32,259 nucleotides of DNA from an uncultured Bacilli bacterium (GCA_944358455.1 CALVRE010000003.1:1-32259); one strand, 5' to 3'; positions 24,201 through 31,510 are shown, counted from the stretch's first letter. Notes: generated by a model not told the origin, from the letters alone. Translations and numbers: made by a program.

Positions 24201-24545
24201 TGGTAAATAACGCAGATATCCCATTAGATTAGTCACGACGATTCGCGGTCTTCCATCAAGTAAAGCATTCATACTTTCCAATCGCGTAATTTTAAATTCT
24301 GGACTAATAGCTAATGCTTCACTCGTCAAAAAATCATCCATTGGAAAAAATAAAACATCTTTCGTATAACTACAAATCGCATCATAAAAACGATTCGCCT
24401 CATATAACGAATTAGTAACCACTAACATAGATTCCTTCAATTGTTCAAATCGTTCTGCTAAATATAATGCTTTTAATTCATCCGTAAGTCCAATGACACC
24501 ATTGCACTTTTTGTCAAAAGTAAAAGTATCTTTAAAAATCTTCAT
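21249..24545 (-). CDS. mfd: Transcription-repair coupling factor Mfd
   Basis: A 1098-aa SF2 translocase, slightly shorter than B. subtilis Mfd (1177). The N-terminal UvrB-homology region (VVTNLMGYLRYLPFPE, MGYVRETLVNKTGEMAVRGYVVDIFP) is followed by the RNA polymerase-interacting domain with GDYVVHVAHGIGRYCGI. The RecG-like motor has Walker A DVGFGKTE near residue 582, DEEQ near 677, LSATPIPRTL and QIRGRVGRS. The C-terminal TRCF domain follows. Mfd removes RNA polymerase stalled at lesions and recruits UvrA. The start is ATG 24545 with AAGGAGG 7 nt upstream; a GTG just before it is less likely. It comes directly after pth, as in B. subtilis, but a terminator separates them. Confidence 0.97.
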   Translation of the reverse strand: MKIFKDTFTFDKKCNGVIGLTDELKALYLAERFEQLKESMLVVTNSLYEANRFYDAICSYTKDVLFFPMDDFLTSEALAISPEFKITRLESMNALLDGRPRIVVTNLMGYLRYLPFPEVYQKNLLRLQVNHDYAPEDLIDQLFQMGYVRETLVNKTGEMAVRGYVVDIFPISSPTPIRIEFWGDTIDSIREFDVDTQLTLNTLSEVTIYPNTEFLTDQSLDHFNLKQKDLPSYTKVTNILAYLHSDFVAFIDYNQIEVGYQLLLDEMMQYSISQGFPGDTKYMNDFQSIFPKQPFYLMNFDNIVNGVFNTQKYDSREIEVFKGSAQEISERLNRYLKEKKTVVICLSNRYKANKLVDDLENEHLLLTNEDEIIPNQINIIIKNIQSGFQFENYVVISERELFNKKDGNTQYKTKFKFGTKIRDITKLNLGDYVVHVAHGIGRYCGIRTLTKNGLKKDYLNIEYKDGDRLYIPVEKIELISKYSASDGAIPKLNKLGSTEWEKTKLRVKKKIEDIAGELLKLYAIRESTPGFAFQKDDEDQLRFEREFEYQETADQLKVTEEIKKDMESPHPMDRLLCGDVGFGKTEVAFRAIMKAVLSGKQVAFLCPTTILSSQHYQNAIDRFRSFPVNIALLNRFVTSKETKKILEGVSKGTIDVVIGTHRILSDDVKFKDLGLLVIDEEQRFGVKHKEKIKQYKNNIDVLTLSATPIPRTLQMSMTGIRNLSLIETAPINRYPVQTYVLAENQQIIRDAIYKELSRQGQVFILYNHIDDMELKMEELSRLVPEARMIFAHGRMSKNEIEEVMMKFTNHEYDVLLCTTIIETGIDIPNVNTLIIMDADHFGLSQLYQIRGRVGRSNKIAYCYLMYDKGRILSEIATKRLKVIKDFTELGSGFAIAMRDLSIRGAGDILGSEQAGFVDSVGMELFLNMLNEEIARLKGKEIKEEEPDVQPLLDVETTISDDYVTEEELKIEIHKKINQIDSYEKLYETKQELEDRFGTISESLLIYMYEEWFEKLAHKLNIQKVNQTKNFVEIVLSKELTEKVDGELLFMEANRISRMFRFSMKLGRLSIILDTIKLDKHFIYYLIDLMEVLEKAISK

Positions 24546-24569
24546 CACGATTCCTCCTTTCTAAGCGCC

Positions 24570-24593
24570 AAAAAATGATACTTTAGGTATCAT
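24570..24593 (-). terminator. Intrinsic terminator of the dnaX-pth operon
   Basis: The minus strand has ATGATAC (24593-24587), loop CTAAA, GTATCAT (24581-24575), then T to 24570. It overlaps the pth stop codon; partial read-through could feed mfd, which has no clear promoter. Confidence 0.75.
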
Positions 24594-25153
24594 GGTATAT
24601 GATTATATTTACTCATCAATTCTAAAAATGATATCTGTAAATAATCATCTAAAACTTCTAGCAAAAATTGAAATTCTTCTTTCAAAACTTTTTGGTCTTC
24701 CACACTAAATTTTCCCAATACATAGTCAGCAGTATCCATATTTTTGTCATGAGAAATACCAATTTTTAATCTTTTATACTCCTGAGTTCCAAGATGTAAC
24801 TCGATATTTCTTAAACCATTATGTCCCCCACAACTACCTTTTTGTTTTAATTTATAACGTCCAATTGGAAGATCTAAATCATCGGAAATAACAAGCAGAT
24901 CAGAAACAGGAATTTTATAAAATTTCATAATATCAACGACTACTTCACCTGATAAATTCATATATTTTTGTGGTTTCAATAATATTACTTTTTCATCGCC
25001 AATATATCCTTCTGCATATAGGCCACTCATCTTACTTTTCGTAAATTCTAAATGATGACGTTGCGCAAAAAGATCGAGTAACATAAATCCCACATTATGA
25101 CGTGTTTTCTCATATTCGCGTCCAGGATTTCCCAATCCTACTATCAATTTCAT
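24590..25153 (-). CDS. pth: Peptidyl-tRNA hydrolase
   Basis: A 187-aa protein beginning MKLIVGLGNPGREYEKTRHNVGF, with the catalytic His19 and Asn9. Further matches are KPQKYMNLSGEVV, ISDDLDLPIGRYKLKQKGSCGGHNGLRNIE (the second family signature) and RLKIGI. The enzyme frees tRNA from prematurely released peptidyl-tRNA and is essential. AGGTGAT lies 3-5 nt before the ATG. It is the last gene of the dnaX operon, 8 nt after rsmI. In B. subtilis (spoVC) it is near mfd too. Confidence 0.96.
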   Translation of the reverse strand: MKLIVGLGNPGREYEKTRHNVGFMLLDLFAQRHHLEFTKSKMSGLYAEGYIGDEKVILLKPQKYMNLSGEVVVDIMKFYKIPVSDLLVISDDLDLPIGRYKLKQKGSCGGHNGLRNIELHLGTQEYKRLKIGISHDKNMDTADYVLGKFSVEDQKVLKEEFQFLLEVLDDYLQISFLELMSKYNHIP

Positions 25154-25161
25154 TCTATCAC

Positions 25162-25998
25162 CTAATCCTTATGATAAATCTGATATACTTCATTCTTATT
25201 CATATTTCTTTCTTTCGCAACTAATTTAATGGCATCTTTATTAGTATAGCCTTCTTTTATATATAGATTAACATGCTCGATCACACTTAAATTGTCGAAT
25301 GTTTTTTGTTCATGATTTCCATCCACTACAATAACAAATTCTCCCTTAGCACCTACGACCTCTTTTTCTACTTCAGAAATCGTTCCACGATATACTTCTT
25401 CAAATTTCTTGCTTATTTCCCGGGAAATAGAAATCTGACGATCTCCTAACACTTTTTTCATTAAAACTAGTGTTTTTTCAAGTCGATGAGGCGCTTCATA
25501 GAATATTAGTGTATAAGGTACACTTTTGATTTTTTCTAATTCTTTCTCTCGTTTACTATCTTTATTGTTTAAAAATCCATAAAATAGAAAAGGCTGTGGA
25601 TTTAAACCGGACATAATAAGTGCTGGAATAAGTGCCGTTGCTCCAGGAAGTCCAACTACATTATAACCGTGATTGATTGCTACTGCAGCAAGATCATATC
25701 CTGGATCACTAATAACCGGTGTTCCTCGATCACTAACAACCGCTACATCATAACCGCCCTCTAAATAAAAAAGTAACTTATCACTATTCAATTCTTCATT
25801 AAATTTATGACTAGCAATTAATTTCTTCTTAATATTAAAATGATGTAACAATAAAGAAGTAACTCGTGTATCTTCTGAAAAGATCACTTCTACTGTTTCT
25901 AACACTTTTATTGCTCGATACGTCATATCTTCCATATTCCCGATCGGAGTAGGTACCAAATAAACGGTTGGCGTATCATTATAGCTCTTTTGCGACAT
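25162..25998 (-). CDS. rsmI: 16S rRNA (cytidine1402-2'-O)-methyltransferase RsmI
   Basis: A 278-aa tetrapyrrole-methylase-fold enzyme. VYLVPTPIGNMEDMTYRAIKVL is the N-terminal signature, FSEDTRVT and SDRGTPVISDPGYDL the SAM/Gly-rich loops, and LPGATALIPALIMSGL and IFYEAPHRL complete the core. It methylates C1402 of 16S rRNA in the P site. The ORF extends to a TTG at 26016; the ATG at 25998, a few bases after the trmN6 stop, fits the family N terminus and has a modest GAG upstream. The gene carries a perfect TATTTCCCGGGAAATA palindrome inside its coding sequence, reported separately. In B. subtilis rsmI is yabC, also downstream of yabB. Confidence 0.96.
   Translation of the reverse strand: MSQKSYNDTPTVYLVPTPIGNMEDMTYRAIKVLETVEVIFSEDTRVTSLLLHHFNIKKKLIASHKFNEELNSDKLLFYLEGGYDVAVVSDRGTPVISDPGYDLAAVAINHGYNVVGLPGATALIPALIMSGLNPQPFLFYGFLNNKDSKREKELEKIKSVPYTLIFYEAPHRLEKTLVLMKKVLGDRQISISREISKKFEEVYRGTISEVEKEVVGAKGEFVIVVDGNHEQKTFDNLSVIEHVNLYIKEGYTNKDAIKLVAKERNMNKNEVYQIYHKD
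25415..25428. promoter_or_regulatory. Exact match to the B. subtilis Noc-binding sequence
   Basis: ATTTCCCGGGAAAT, identical to the published B. subtilis Noc-binding palindrome, sits inside rsmI; the symmetry extends one base on each side. Whether this organism has a Noc protein cannot be seen here. Confidence 0.6.
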
Positions 25999-26002
25999 AT
26001 CA

Positions 26003-26728
26003 TCATCTCGATTCAAAATATTCTTTTATTTGATCTGTATAAGATCCATCTTCATTATGAGAATAAAGTGGAGAAAGAATTTTTAATCCTGGTTTACCAT
26101 TTTTTCTTCCTTCCACCAACAATATATTAGCATCTTTTCCTGATTTTGGATAAACAAATTGAATTTTTTTTGGTTCAATATTATATTTTCTCATCATTTC
26201 TAATATCGACACTAATCTTTCAGGCCTATGAACAAGTGCTAAAACACCATTATTCTTTAGTAATTTACGACTAATTTTCATGATATCTTCCAGTTCTAGC
26301 TGGTATTCATGGCGTGCAGATGTCTTCGCCTCATTATCGTTAACTAAAGAAGTCTTAGAATATGGAAAATAAGGGGGATTACAAGTAATGCAATCAAAAG
26401 TATCTGTTTCGGTCATTTTGCTATATTCTTTAATATCTGCACAAACAATTTCAATTTGTGATTCTAAATGATTTAGTTTGACACTTTCCTGTGCCAATTG
26501 AAAAGATTCTTCTTGAATTTCGACACCAATTATTTTAGCATTCGTTTTCGTAGATAAAATTAAAGGAATAGGCGCATTACCTGTTCCAATATCCAATATT
26601 TTATGAATACGCGAATTCAGAGTAATAAAATTAGGTAACAAAACCGAATCCAAAGAAAAGCGAAACATATCTTTTCTCTGCACAATTTTTAAATTTTCGT
26701 ATCCAAGCAGATAATTAACATTTTTCAT
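26003..26728 (-). CDS. trmN6: tRNA1(Val) (adenine37-N6)-methyltransferase family protein (YabB/TrmN6-like)
   Basis: A 241-aa class I SAM-dependent methyltransferase. FRFSLDSVLLPNFI is typical of the YabB/YfiC group; LDIGTGNAPIPLIL is the SAM loop, VEIQEESFQLA the acidic strand, and NPPYF the N6-adenine catalytic motif. The B. subtilis homologue YabB holds the same place next to rsmI. The TrmN6 activity is known in E. coli; the Firmicutes substrate is inferred. The ATG overlaps the ricT 3' end by 14 nt, with GAGG 9 nt upstream. The GIY-YIG protein YazA that follows yabB in B. subtilis is absent. Confidence 0.88.
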   Translation of the reverse strand: MKNVNYLLGYENLKIVQRKDMFRFSLDSVLLPNFITLNSRIHKILDIGTGNAPIPLILSTKTNAKIIGVEIQEESFQLAQESVKLNHLESQIEIVCADIKEYSKMTETDTFDCITCNPPYFPYSKTSLVNDNEAKTSARHEYQLELEDIMKISRKLLKNNGVLALVHRPERLVSILEMMRKYNIEPKKIQFVYPKSGKDANILLVEGRKNGKPGLKILSPLYSHNEDGSYTDQIKEYFESR

Positions 26729-27506
26729 CTAGTAAAACCTCAACATCTCCAAAGTTTGGGACCAGTACATGATATTTGCGATTTAATATATCAATACTAG
26801 AAACCGTTCCCTCTCCTTTTTCAGTTTCTACTTTAGTACCGATTTTGGGCATTCCTTTACGAGAGGCAGTATAATTATCATCCTCATATTTTAAACAACA
26901 TAAAAGACGTCCACATACTCCATTAATTTTGGATGGATTTAACGCAATGCTTTGATTTTTTGCCATATTGATCGATACAGAGTCAAACTCAGATAAAAAG
27001 CTAGCACAACAAAGTTGACGTCCACAAATTCCCATTCCACCAATTTCCTTAGCCTTGTCACGAACACCAATCTGACGAAGTTCAATTCGCGTATGATAAA
27101 TAGACGCTAAATCACGCGCTAATGAACGAAAATCAACACGACTATCAGCAAGAAAATGAAACAGTAATTGTTCACGTTCAAAAGTAAAGCTGGAATCGAT
27201 GATATACATTTTTAAATTATATTTTTGAATCAATTCACGGCATTTTTTTATTGCCTCTTTTGCATCTTCTAAGTTTTTATTATGTTTCTGTCGATCTTTT
27301 TTGGTTGCCAAACGAACGATATTTTTCAAGGGCAACTTTAATTTTTCTTCTTCAATTTCAATCATATCTTCTTCAACTTGTCCAAATTGTAAGCCACGAT
27401 CAGTTTCTACAATAACAGCATCCTGTTTTTTTAAAGATAAATTTCCAGGAGAAAAATAATATATTCTTCCTTTTGGCTTAAATGAAATTCCTACTACTTT
27501 TAACAT
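26715..27506 (-). CDS. ricT: RicT/YaaT, PSP1-domain subunit of the Ric (Y) complex
   Basis: A 263-aa PSP1-domain protein. The N-terminal VVGISFKPKGRIYYFSPG is followed by VIVETDRGLQFGQVEED, then YIIDSSFTFEREQLLFHFLADSRVDFRSLARDLA. The Cys cluster CGRQLCC...CGRLLCC matches the iron-sulfur ligands of RicT. In B. subtilis RicT with RicA and RicF supports RNase Y-dependent mRNA maturation, sporulation and competence. Its place after holB is conserved. YabA, which lies just after YaaT in B. subtilis and restrains DnaA, is missing at this spot. GGGAGG sits 6 nt before the ATG. Confidence 0.93.
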   Translation of the reverse strand: MLKVVGISFKPKGRIYYFSPGNLSLKKQDAVIVETDRGLQFGQVEEDMIEIEEEKLKLPLKNIVRLATKKDRQKHNKNLEDAKEAIKKCRELIQKYNLKMYIIDSSFTFEREQLLFHFLADSRVDFRSLARDLASIYHTRIELRQIGVRDKAKEIGGMGICGRQLCCASFLSEFDSVSINMAKNQSIALNPSKINGVCGRLLCCLKYEDDNYTASRKGMPKIGTKVETEKGEGTVSSIDILNRKYHVLVPNFGDVEVLLDEKC

Positions 27507-27509
27507 TTT

Positions 27510-28493
27510 TTACCTCCCTTCAAATGATAAGATCAACTTGTCCATCATTAGATTAATATTAGCATTTACTTTTATTTCTTTTTGCTTTTCTAATAAAATA
27601 TTAATTTTTGAACTAACTGATTCAATCGTATTTTTATCCGAATGAGCCATTCTTATGATTGTATCTTCATACGATTTCATCACTTCAATTGGACGATCCA
27701 ATAAAACATTCATAATATCTTTATAAATAATAATCATAATTTCAAAAGCTTGGGCAATACTTTCCTTATCTTTGAAAACATCAAACCACATATGATTCAT
27801 ATATAATAATACTTCTTTGCCATGTTTTTCATAGTAATCGACAAATTTGATTATTTTTTCAATTTTTTCAACATTTTTTTCATCCTGTATATAATTTTGC
27901 AAAGATACTTCATTATCCATTAAAATACTACCAATTCGAAATAGCGTTTCATTCTCTGTATGGTAATGATCTAGCATTTCTTTCATCTGCATTTTTCCAA
28001 ATGATATAATCTGACAACGTGATACGATTGTATTCAATAATTGATACAAATTATCGGTAAGTAAAATAGCAATAATATTTTCTTCTGGTTCTTCTAAAAA
28101 TTTTAAAATCGAATTAGCGGCAGCCGTATTCAATTTTTCAGCATGATTAATAATATATATTTTTTTATTTGCTTCCACCGACTTTTTACTAAATTCTTCC
28201 TGCAACTCTTCTAATTGTTCTTTCTTAATCCAAAGTCCATCTGGCTCGATAATTTTAAGTTCGGTAAAGTTTCCATCATCGATTCTTTGGCATTGTGTAC
28301 AATTACCACAATCCTTCAAATTAGTCAAATGATTAGGACAAAGTAAAAACTTTGCAAATGCTAAAGCGATATCCATTTGTCGTGGATATCCTTTCGTTTC
28401 AAATAAATAAGCATGAGAATTACGATTTTTGATAACCGCATTTTTTAAAATACGATACACGATAGGTTGCAAATCCTTATAATCATCTAACAT
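27510..28493 (-). CDS. holB: DNA polymerase III subunit delta'
   Basis: A 327-aa clamp-loader subunit. SHAYLFETKGYPRQMDIALAFAKFLLC replaces the P loop (no GxxGxGKT), as expected for the non-catalytic delta' subunit. The zinc module is CPNHLTNLKDCGNCTQC, then IYIINHAEKLNTAAANSILKFLEEPEENIIAILLTDN and the SRC motif (VSRCQIISF). It works with DnaX and delta to load the beta clamp. A GTG at 28502 touches the ribosome-binding site; the ATG at 28493 is preferred, although its spacing is long (about 11 nt). dnaX, the partner ATPase gene, opens the same operon. Confidence 0.93.
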   Translation of the reverse strand: MLDDYKDLQPIVYRILKNAVIKNRNSHAYLFETKGYPRQMDIALAFAKFLLCPNHLTNLKDCGNCTQCQRIDDGNFTELKIIEPDGLWIKKEQLEELQEEFSKKSVEANKKIYIINHAEKLNTAAANSILKFLEEPEENIIAILLTDNLYQLLNTIVSRCQIISFGKMQMKEMLDHYHTENETLFRIGSILMDNEVSLQNYIQDEKNVEKIEKIIKFVDYYEKHGKEVLLYMNHMWFDVFKDKESIAQAFEIMIIIYKDIMNVLLDRPIEVMKSYEDTIIRMAHSDKNTIESVSSKINILLEKQKEIKVNANINLMMDKLILSFEGR

Positions 28494-28506
28494 ATATTTC
28501 ACTTCC

Positions 28507-28704
28507 TCAAAAGACTACCAATAGTATCACAATAAACGATAATAAAGCTGGTAATCCTAAAATAGTAAGTGCTGATACAGTAATGATATTGATTGGAACC
28601 ATCAAATTTAATGGCGATACAATCAGATTATAACCATATAATACAAAAGCACTAAAAACTACTTTTTTTAATATATGAAATAATTTCTTTAATATCGTTT
28701 TCAT
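28507..28704 (-). CDS. bofA: BofA-like pro-sigma-K processing inhibitor family protein
   Basis: A 65-aa membrane protein with two hydrophobic stretches. The C-terminal part, 'N.+..PLNL.VPINIITV.AL.ILG+PAL', follows the BofA pattern 'N.+GG.LGIHVPINLVTTAISGILGIPGI' of B. subtilis, and the gene has the same place after recR. In Bacillus BofA holds SpoIVFB inactive in the outer forespore membrane until sigma-K is needed. Family members also occur without an evident sporulation program. The start is ATG 28704, with GGGTGA 5 nt upstream; a GTG at 28713 overlaps that site. Cotranscribed with recR and holB. Confidence 0.78.
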   Translation of the reverse strand: MKTILKKLFHILKKVVFSAFVLYGYNLIVSPLNLMVPINIITVSALTILGLPALLSFIVILLVVF

Positions 28705-28742
28705 AATATTCACCCATAATATTTTATGAGTCTAATGTTGTT

Positions 28743-29348
28743 TTATGAACGAGAAATTTTTTTGCGATCTTCGAGTGCCATCTCCAAAGTAAGAGAATCG
28801 ATATATTCCATATCAGCCCCCAGAGGAACCCCGTGAGCAATCTTGGAGACAATAACATTCATACCTTCTAATTTTTTTAAAATATAAAGAGCAGTTGTTT
28901 CTCCTTCAATACTTGGTTTAACAGCAATAATCACTTCTTTGATATCATGATCTTCAATTCTTTTAATAAGAGTATCGATATTAATATCATCAGGATTAAT
29001 ACCATCTAACGGTGAAATCAATCCATCTAACACATGATAGTCTCCATGATAGGTTCCTACCTTTTCAAAAGAGATAACATTTTTCGGTTCTTCTACTACA
29101 CAGATAGTTTGATGATCTCTTGTATTATCTTTACAAATTTCACAAACATCATCTTCCGATAAATTATTGCAAATTTTGCATCGTTTTATCTTCGTTTTCA
29201 CATCTCGCACAGATTCGGCAAAAAGTTCAGATATATTGTCATCTAATTCCATACAAGCCAAAGCATATCTTTCAGCTGTTTTCTCTCCAATACCGGGAAT
29301 TTTTTTAAAGCATTCGATCAAATTACGAATATATTTAGGATATCCCAT
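28743..29348 (-). CDS. recR: Recombination mediator protein RecR
   Basis: A 201-aa protein. The N-terminal helix-hairpin-helix is IECFKKIPGIGEKTAERYAL. The zinc finger has CKIC (57-60) and CEIC (69-72). The Toprim domain begins ICVVEEPKNVISFEK, with LDGLISPLDGI and the C-terminal KIAHGVPLGADMEYIDSLTLEMAL. RecR with RecO helps load RecA on SSB-coated DNA. The start ATG at 29348 overlaps the ybaB stop (TGATG), and AGGA is 9 nt upstream, so translation is coupled. The ybaB-recR pair is widely conserved. Confidence 0.97.
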   Translation of the reverse strand: MGYPKYIRNLIECFKKIPGIGEKTAERYALACMELDDNISELFAESVRDVKTKIKRCKICNNLSEDDVCEICKDNTRDHQTICVVEEPKNVISFEKVGTYHGDYHVLDGLISPLDGINPDDINIDTLIKRIEDHDIKEVIIAVKPSIEGETTALYILKKLEGMNVIVSKIAHGVPLGADMEYIDSLTLEMALEDRKKISRS

Positions 29349-29644
29349 CAAAATAATCCTGGCATTCCTTGGGTAAATTTACCCATTCTTTTTTCTGTTT
29401 CTTGATCCACTTGCTTTGCTGCATTATTTACAGCGACAACTAACATATCTTCAATCATTTCAATATCGTCTTTCTCCAAACTATCAGCATCAATTTTCAC
29501 TTTTAAAAGTTCTTTTTTACCATTCATCTGAACGCTAATCATAGAACTTTTCCCCTCAAAAATCATTTTATCGATAGTATCTTTCTCGTTCATCATATCT
29601 TTTTGCATTTTTTGTGCTTGTCTCATCATTGCTTGTATATTCAT
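29348..29644 (-). CDS. ybaB: Nucleoid-associated protein YbaB/EbfC family
   Basis: A 98-aa protein, normal length. MNIQAMMRQAQKMQKDM is the typical Met/Gln-rich amphipathic N terminus; VQMNGKKELLKVKIDADSLE and DDIEMIEDMLVVAVNNAAKQVDQETEKRM complete the tweezer-like dimer fold. YbaB proteins bind DNA and sit between dnaX and recR in many bacteria. AAGGA precedes the ATG. Stop and recR start overlap. Confidence 0.95.
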   Translation of the reverse strand: MNIQAMMRQAQKMQKDMMNEKDTIDKMIFEGKSSMISVQMNGKKELLKVKIDADSLEKDDIEMIEDMLVVAVNNAAKQVDQETEKRMGKFTQGMPGLF

Positions 29645-29659
29645 TTTATTCCTTCTTTC

Positions 29660-31432
29660 TTATTCATAATGTACTAAATCACCAAATAATGATTCGATTT
29701 CATTTTTATCATTTTCTTCTTCATCTTTAAAAAGATCATTCAAATCGATTGTTTCTTCTTCGTATTCATATTTTTTCGTTTTATTATTAAATTCGTTTTT
29801 GATTTTATCCCATTCATTTATGTCAGTCGAAATAGCATGATATTTCTTATGAAAAACCTTTTCTAAAACTGCATCAATATTTATAAGCGATTGGTTAAAA
29901 ATTTCCGATAGTCGCTCATTTGGAAAAACATAAACCAAATAATCATTTCCAATAGCTTTCAATGTTCCATCCAAAATCATGGACACCCACTCTGAATAAT
30001 CGGCATCTAAAAGATAAGTATGTAACAACTCTGACTGTTTTTTAAATTCAAGTAATTCTCTTTTATTAAAACTTGCTAAAGCATTATTGATTCGAATTGC
30101 TTTCAGCTTTTTCAATTCTTCAATTTTAGTTTCATCAAAAACTTTTCCCGGGAAATATTTAATGGTCGTTTTTGATGATACTTCATTTTTAATTTCTGAG
30201 TTAGAGGAATCAGATGATAAATTTAAAGTTGAACTGCGTTTTGTTTTCAGCTCGATAGTTGTTTTTTCATTTTGATCATCATTAAGCGCCTTTTTTTCAT
30301 GTTTTTTCAAGGAATTTTCTTTTTGCGTATCAGATACGTTAATTAGTTTTTTTTCACTATTTAATTGTTTAATAATCGATAATTCTAATATCATTTTAGG
30401 ATTATTAGATAATTTCATGTCATTAAGCGCTAAATTAAACTCATGAATCATCCCCAATAAATTTTCTGATTCAATTTGATCTTTTAGTTCAAGATAAATT
30501 GGCAAATTCATTTGATTATTTTCGAAATATTTTGGTACTACTTTACTCAGCAATAAATTTCTCAAAAACAAAATAATTTCTTCTGTCAATTTAACTAAAT
30601 TTTTACCACTATCATTACATTGATCAATCATTTCAAACAGTTCTTGAATATTTTTATGAATTAAGCTTTTGACCAAAAACTGTATTTCTTTTTGAGTTAA
30701 TGTTCCATTCACATCATGAACATTCTTAACGGTAATTGTTTGATTATCTTCCACATAAGAAATAACTTGATCTAACATGCTGATAGAATCCCTCATACCA
30801 CCATCGGATAATCTAGCAATTTCTAAAAGAGCATCTTGATCGATCTTAATATTTTCTTGTTCTACAATATAATGTAATCGTTGAACCAGGTTATTTTCAC
30901 TAATCTTTTTAAAATCAAAGCGTTGACAACGTGACAATATAGTTGTTGGAATTTTATGAGGATCTGTTGTTGCCAAGATAAAAATGATATGGGCTGGAGG
31001 TTCTTCCAATGTTTTCAATAATGCATTGAAAGCCCCTACTGTAAGCATATGTACTTCATCAATGATATAAACTTTATATTTACTAGAAGCGGGAACTAAA
31101 TTCACTTTACTCTTTAATTCTCTTATTTCATCGACTCCATTATTAGAAGCAGCATCGATTTCAATAATGTCTGTCGTTTGTTTATTATTGATTTGTGTAC
31201 AACTAACACATTCATCACAAGGGATAAATCCATTTAAATTTGTACAATTAACAGTTTTAGCCAAAATTTTCGCAACACTAGTTTTCCCAGTACCTCTTGG
31301 ACCAGTAAACAAGTATGCATGACTTAATTTATTATGAGTTATTTCGTTTTTTAAAGTTTTAACAATCACATCTTGTCCAACTACATCATCAAATGTGGAA
31401 GGTCGATATTTTCGATACAATGCTTGGTACAT
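29660..31432 (-). CDS. dnaX: DNA polymerase III subunits gamma/tau
   Basis: A 590-aa clamp-loader ATPase. It starts MYQALYRKYRP. Walker A is GPRGTGKT (44-51), zinc ligands are C63 and CDECVSC (72, 75, 78), Walker B is IIDEVHML with DEVH at 125-128, and the SRC sensor is in TTILSRCQRFDF. Domain III ends near residue 360, then a charged Lys/Asn/Ser/Thr linker leads to the tau C-terminal part with acidic ETIDLNDLFKDEEEND. Tau couples polymerases to the loader and helicase. Within the linker the frame reads GAA AAA AAG, an A-AAA-AAG slippery heptamer; a -1 shift would stop after two codons and give a 383-aa gamma-like protein. GGGGTGAT lies before the ATG. First gene of the operon to pth. Confidence 0.97.
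   Translation of the reverse strand: MYQALYRKYRPSTFDDVVGQDVIVKTLKNEITHNKLSHAYLFTGPRGTGKTSVAKILAKTVNCTNLNGFIPCDECVSCTQINNKQTTDIIEIDAASNNGVDEIRELKSKVNLVPASSKYKVYIIDEVHMLTVGAFNALLKTLEEPPAHIIFILATTDPHKIPTTILSRCQRFDFKKISENNLVQRLHYIVEQENIKIDQDALLEIARLSDGGMRDSISMLDQVISYVEDNQTITVKNVHDVNGTLTQKEIQFLVKSLIHKNIQELFEMIDQCNDSGKNLVKLTEEIILFLRNLLLSKVVPKYFENNQMNLPIYLELKDQIESENLLGMIHEFNLALNDMKLSNNPKMILELSIIKQLNSEKKLINVSDTQKENSLKKHEKKALNDDQNEKTTIELKTKRSSTLNLSSDSSNSEIKNEVSSKTTIKYFPGKVFDETKIEELKKLKAIRINNALASFNKRELLEFKKQSELLHTYLLDADYSEWVSMILDGTLKAIGNDYLVYVFPNERLSEIFNQSLINIDAVLEKVFHKKYHAISTDINEWDKIKNEFNNKTKKYEYEEETIDLNDLFKDEEENDKNEIESLFGDLVHYE
30143..30156. promoter_or_regulatory. Near-match (13/14) to the Noc-binding sequence inside dnaX
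   Basis: TTTTCCCGGGAAAT differs from the B. subtilis Noc palindrome only in its first base. It lies in the tau-specific half of dnaX. Confidence 0.45.
30290..30296 (-). other. Candidate -1 frameshift (or slippage) heptamer A-AAA-AAG in dnaX
   Basis: In the zero frame the minus strand reads GAA AAA AAG GCG CTT AAT at codons 379-384. After a -1 slip the next codons are GGC GCT TAA. The heptamer is the same as in E. coli dnaX. No upstream Shine-Dalgarno-like stimulator or strong downstream hairpin is visible. Confidence 0.4.
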
Positions 31433-31454
31433 ATAATCACCCCACGTCTATTTC

Positions 31455-31463
31455 ATTATAGCA
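31455..31463 (-). promoter_or_regulatory. Extended -10 promoter of the dnaX operon
   Basis: The minus strand has TGCTATAAT about 20 nt upstream of the dnaX ATG. The -35 region overlaps the T tract of the tadA terminator and is weak. Confidence 0.5.
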
Positions 31464-31479
31464 TTTTTCCTTTGATAAT

Positions 31480-31510
31480 AAAAGGAGTTAAACAAAATTT
31501 AACTCCTTTT
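31480..31510 (-). terminator. Intrinsic terminator of tadA
   Basis: The minus strand has AAAAGGAGTTAAA (31510-31498) pairing perfectly over 13 bp with TTTAACTCCTTTT (31492-31480), loop TTTTG, then ATTATC. The T stretch lies mainly in the distal arm. The stem overlaps the tadA stop. Confidence 0.78.
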
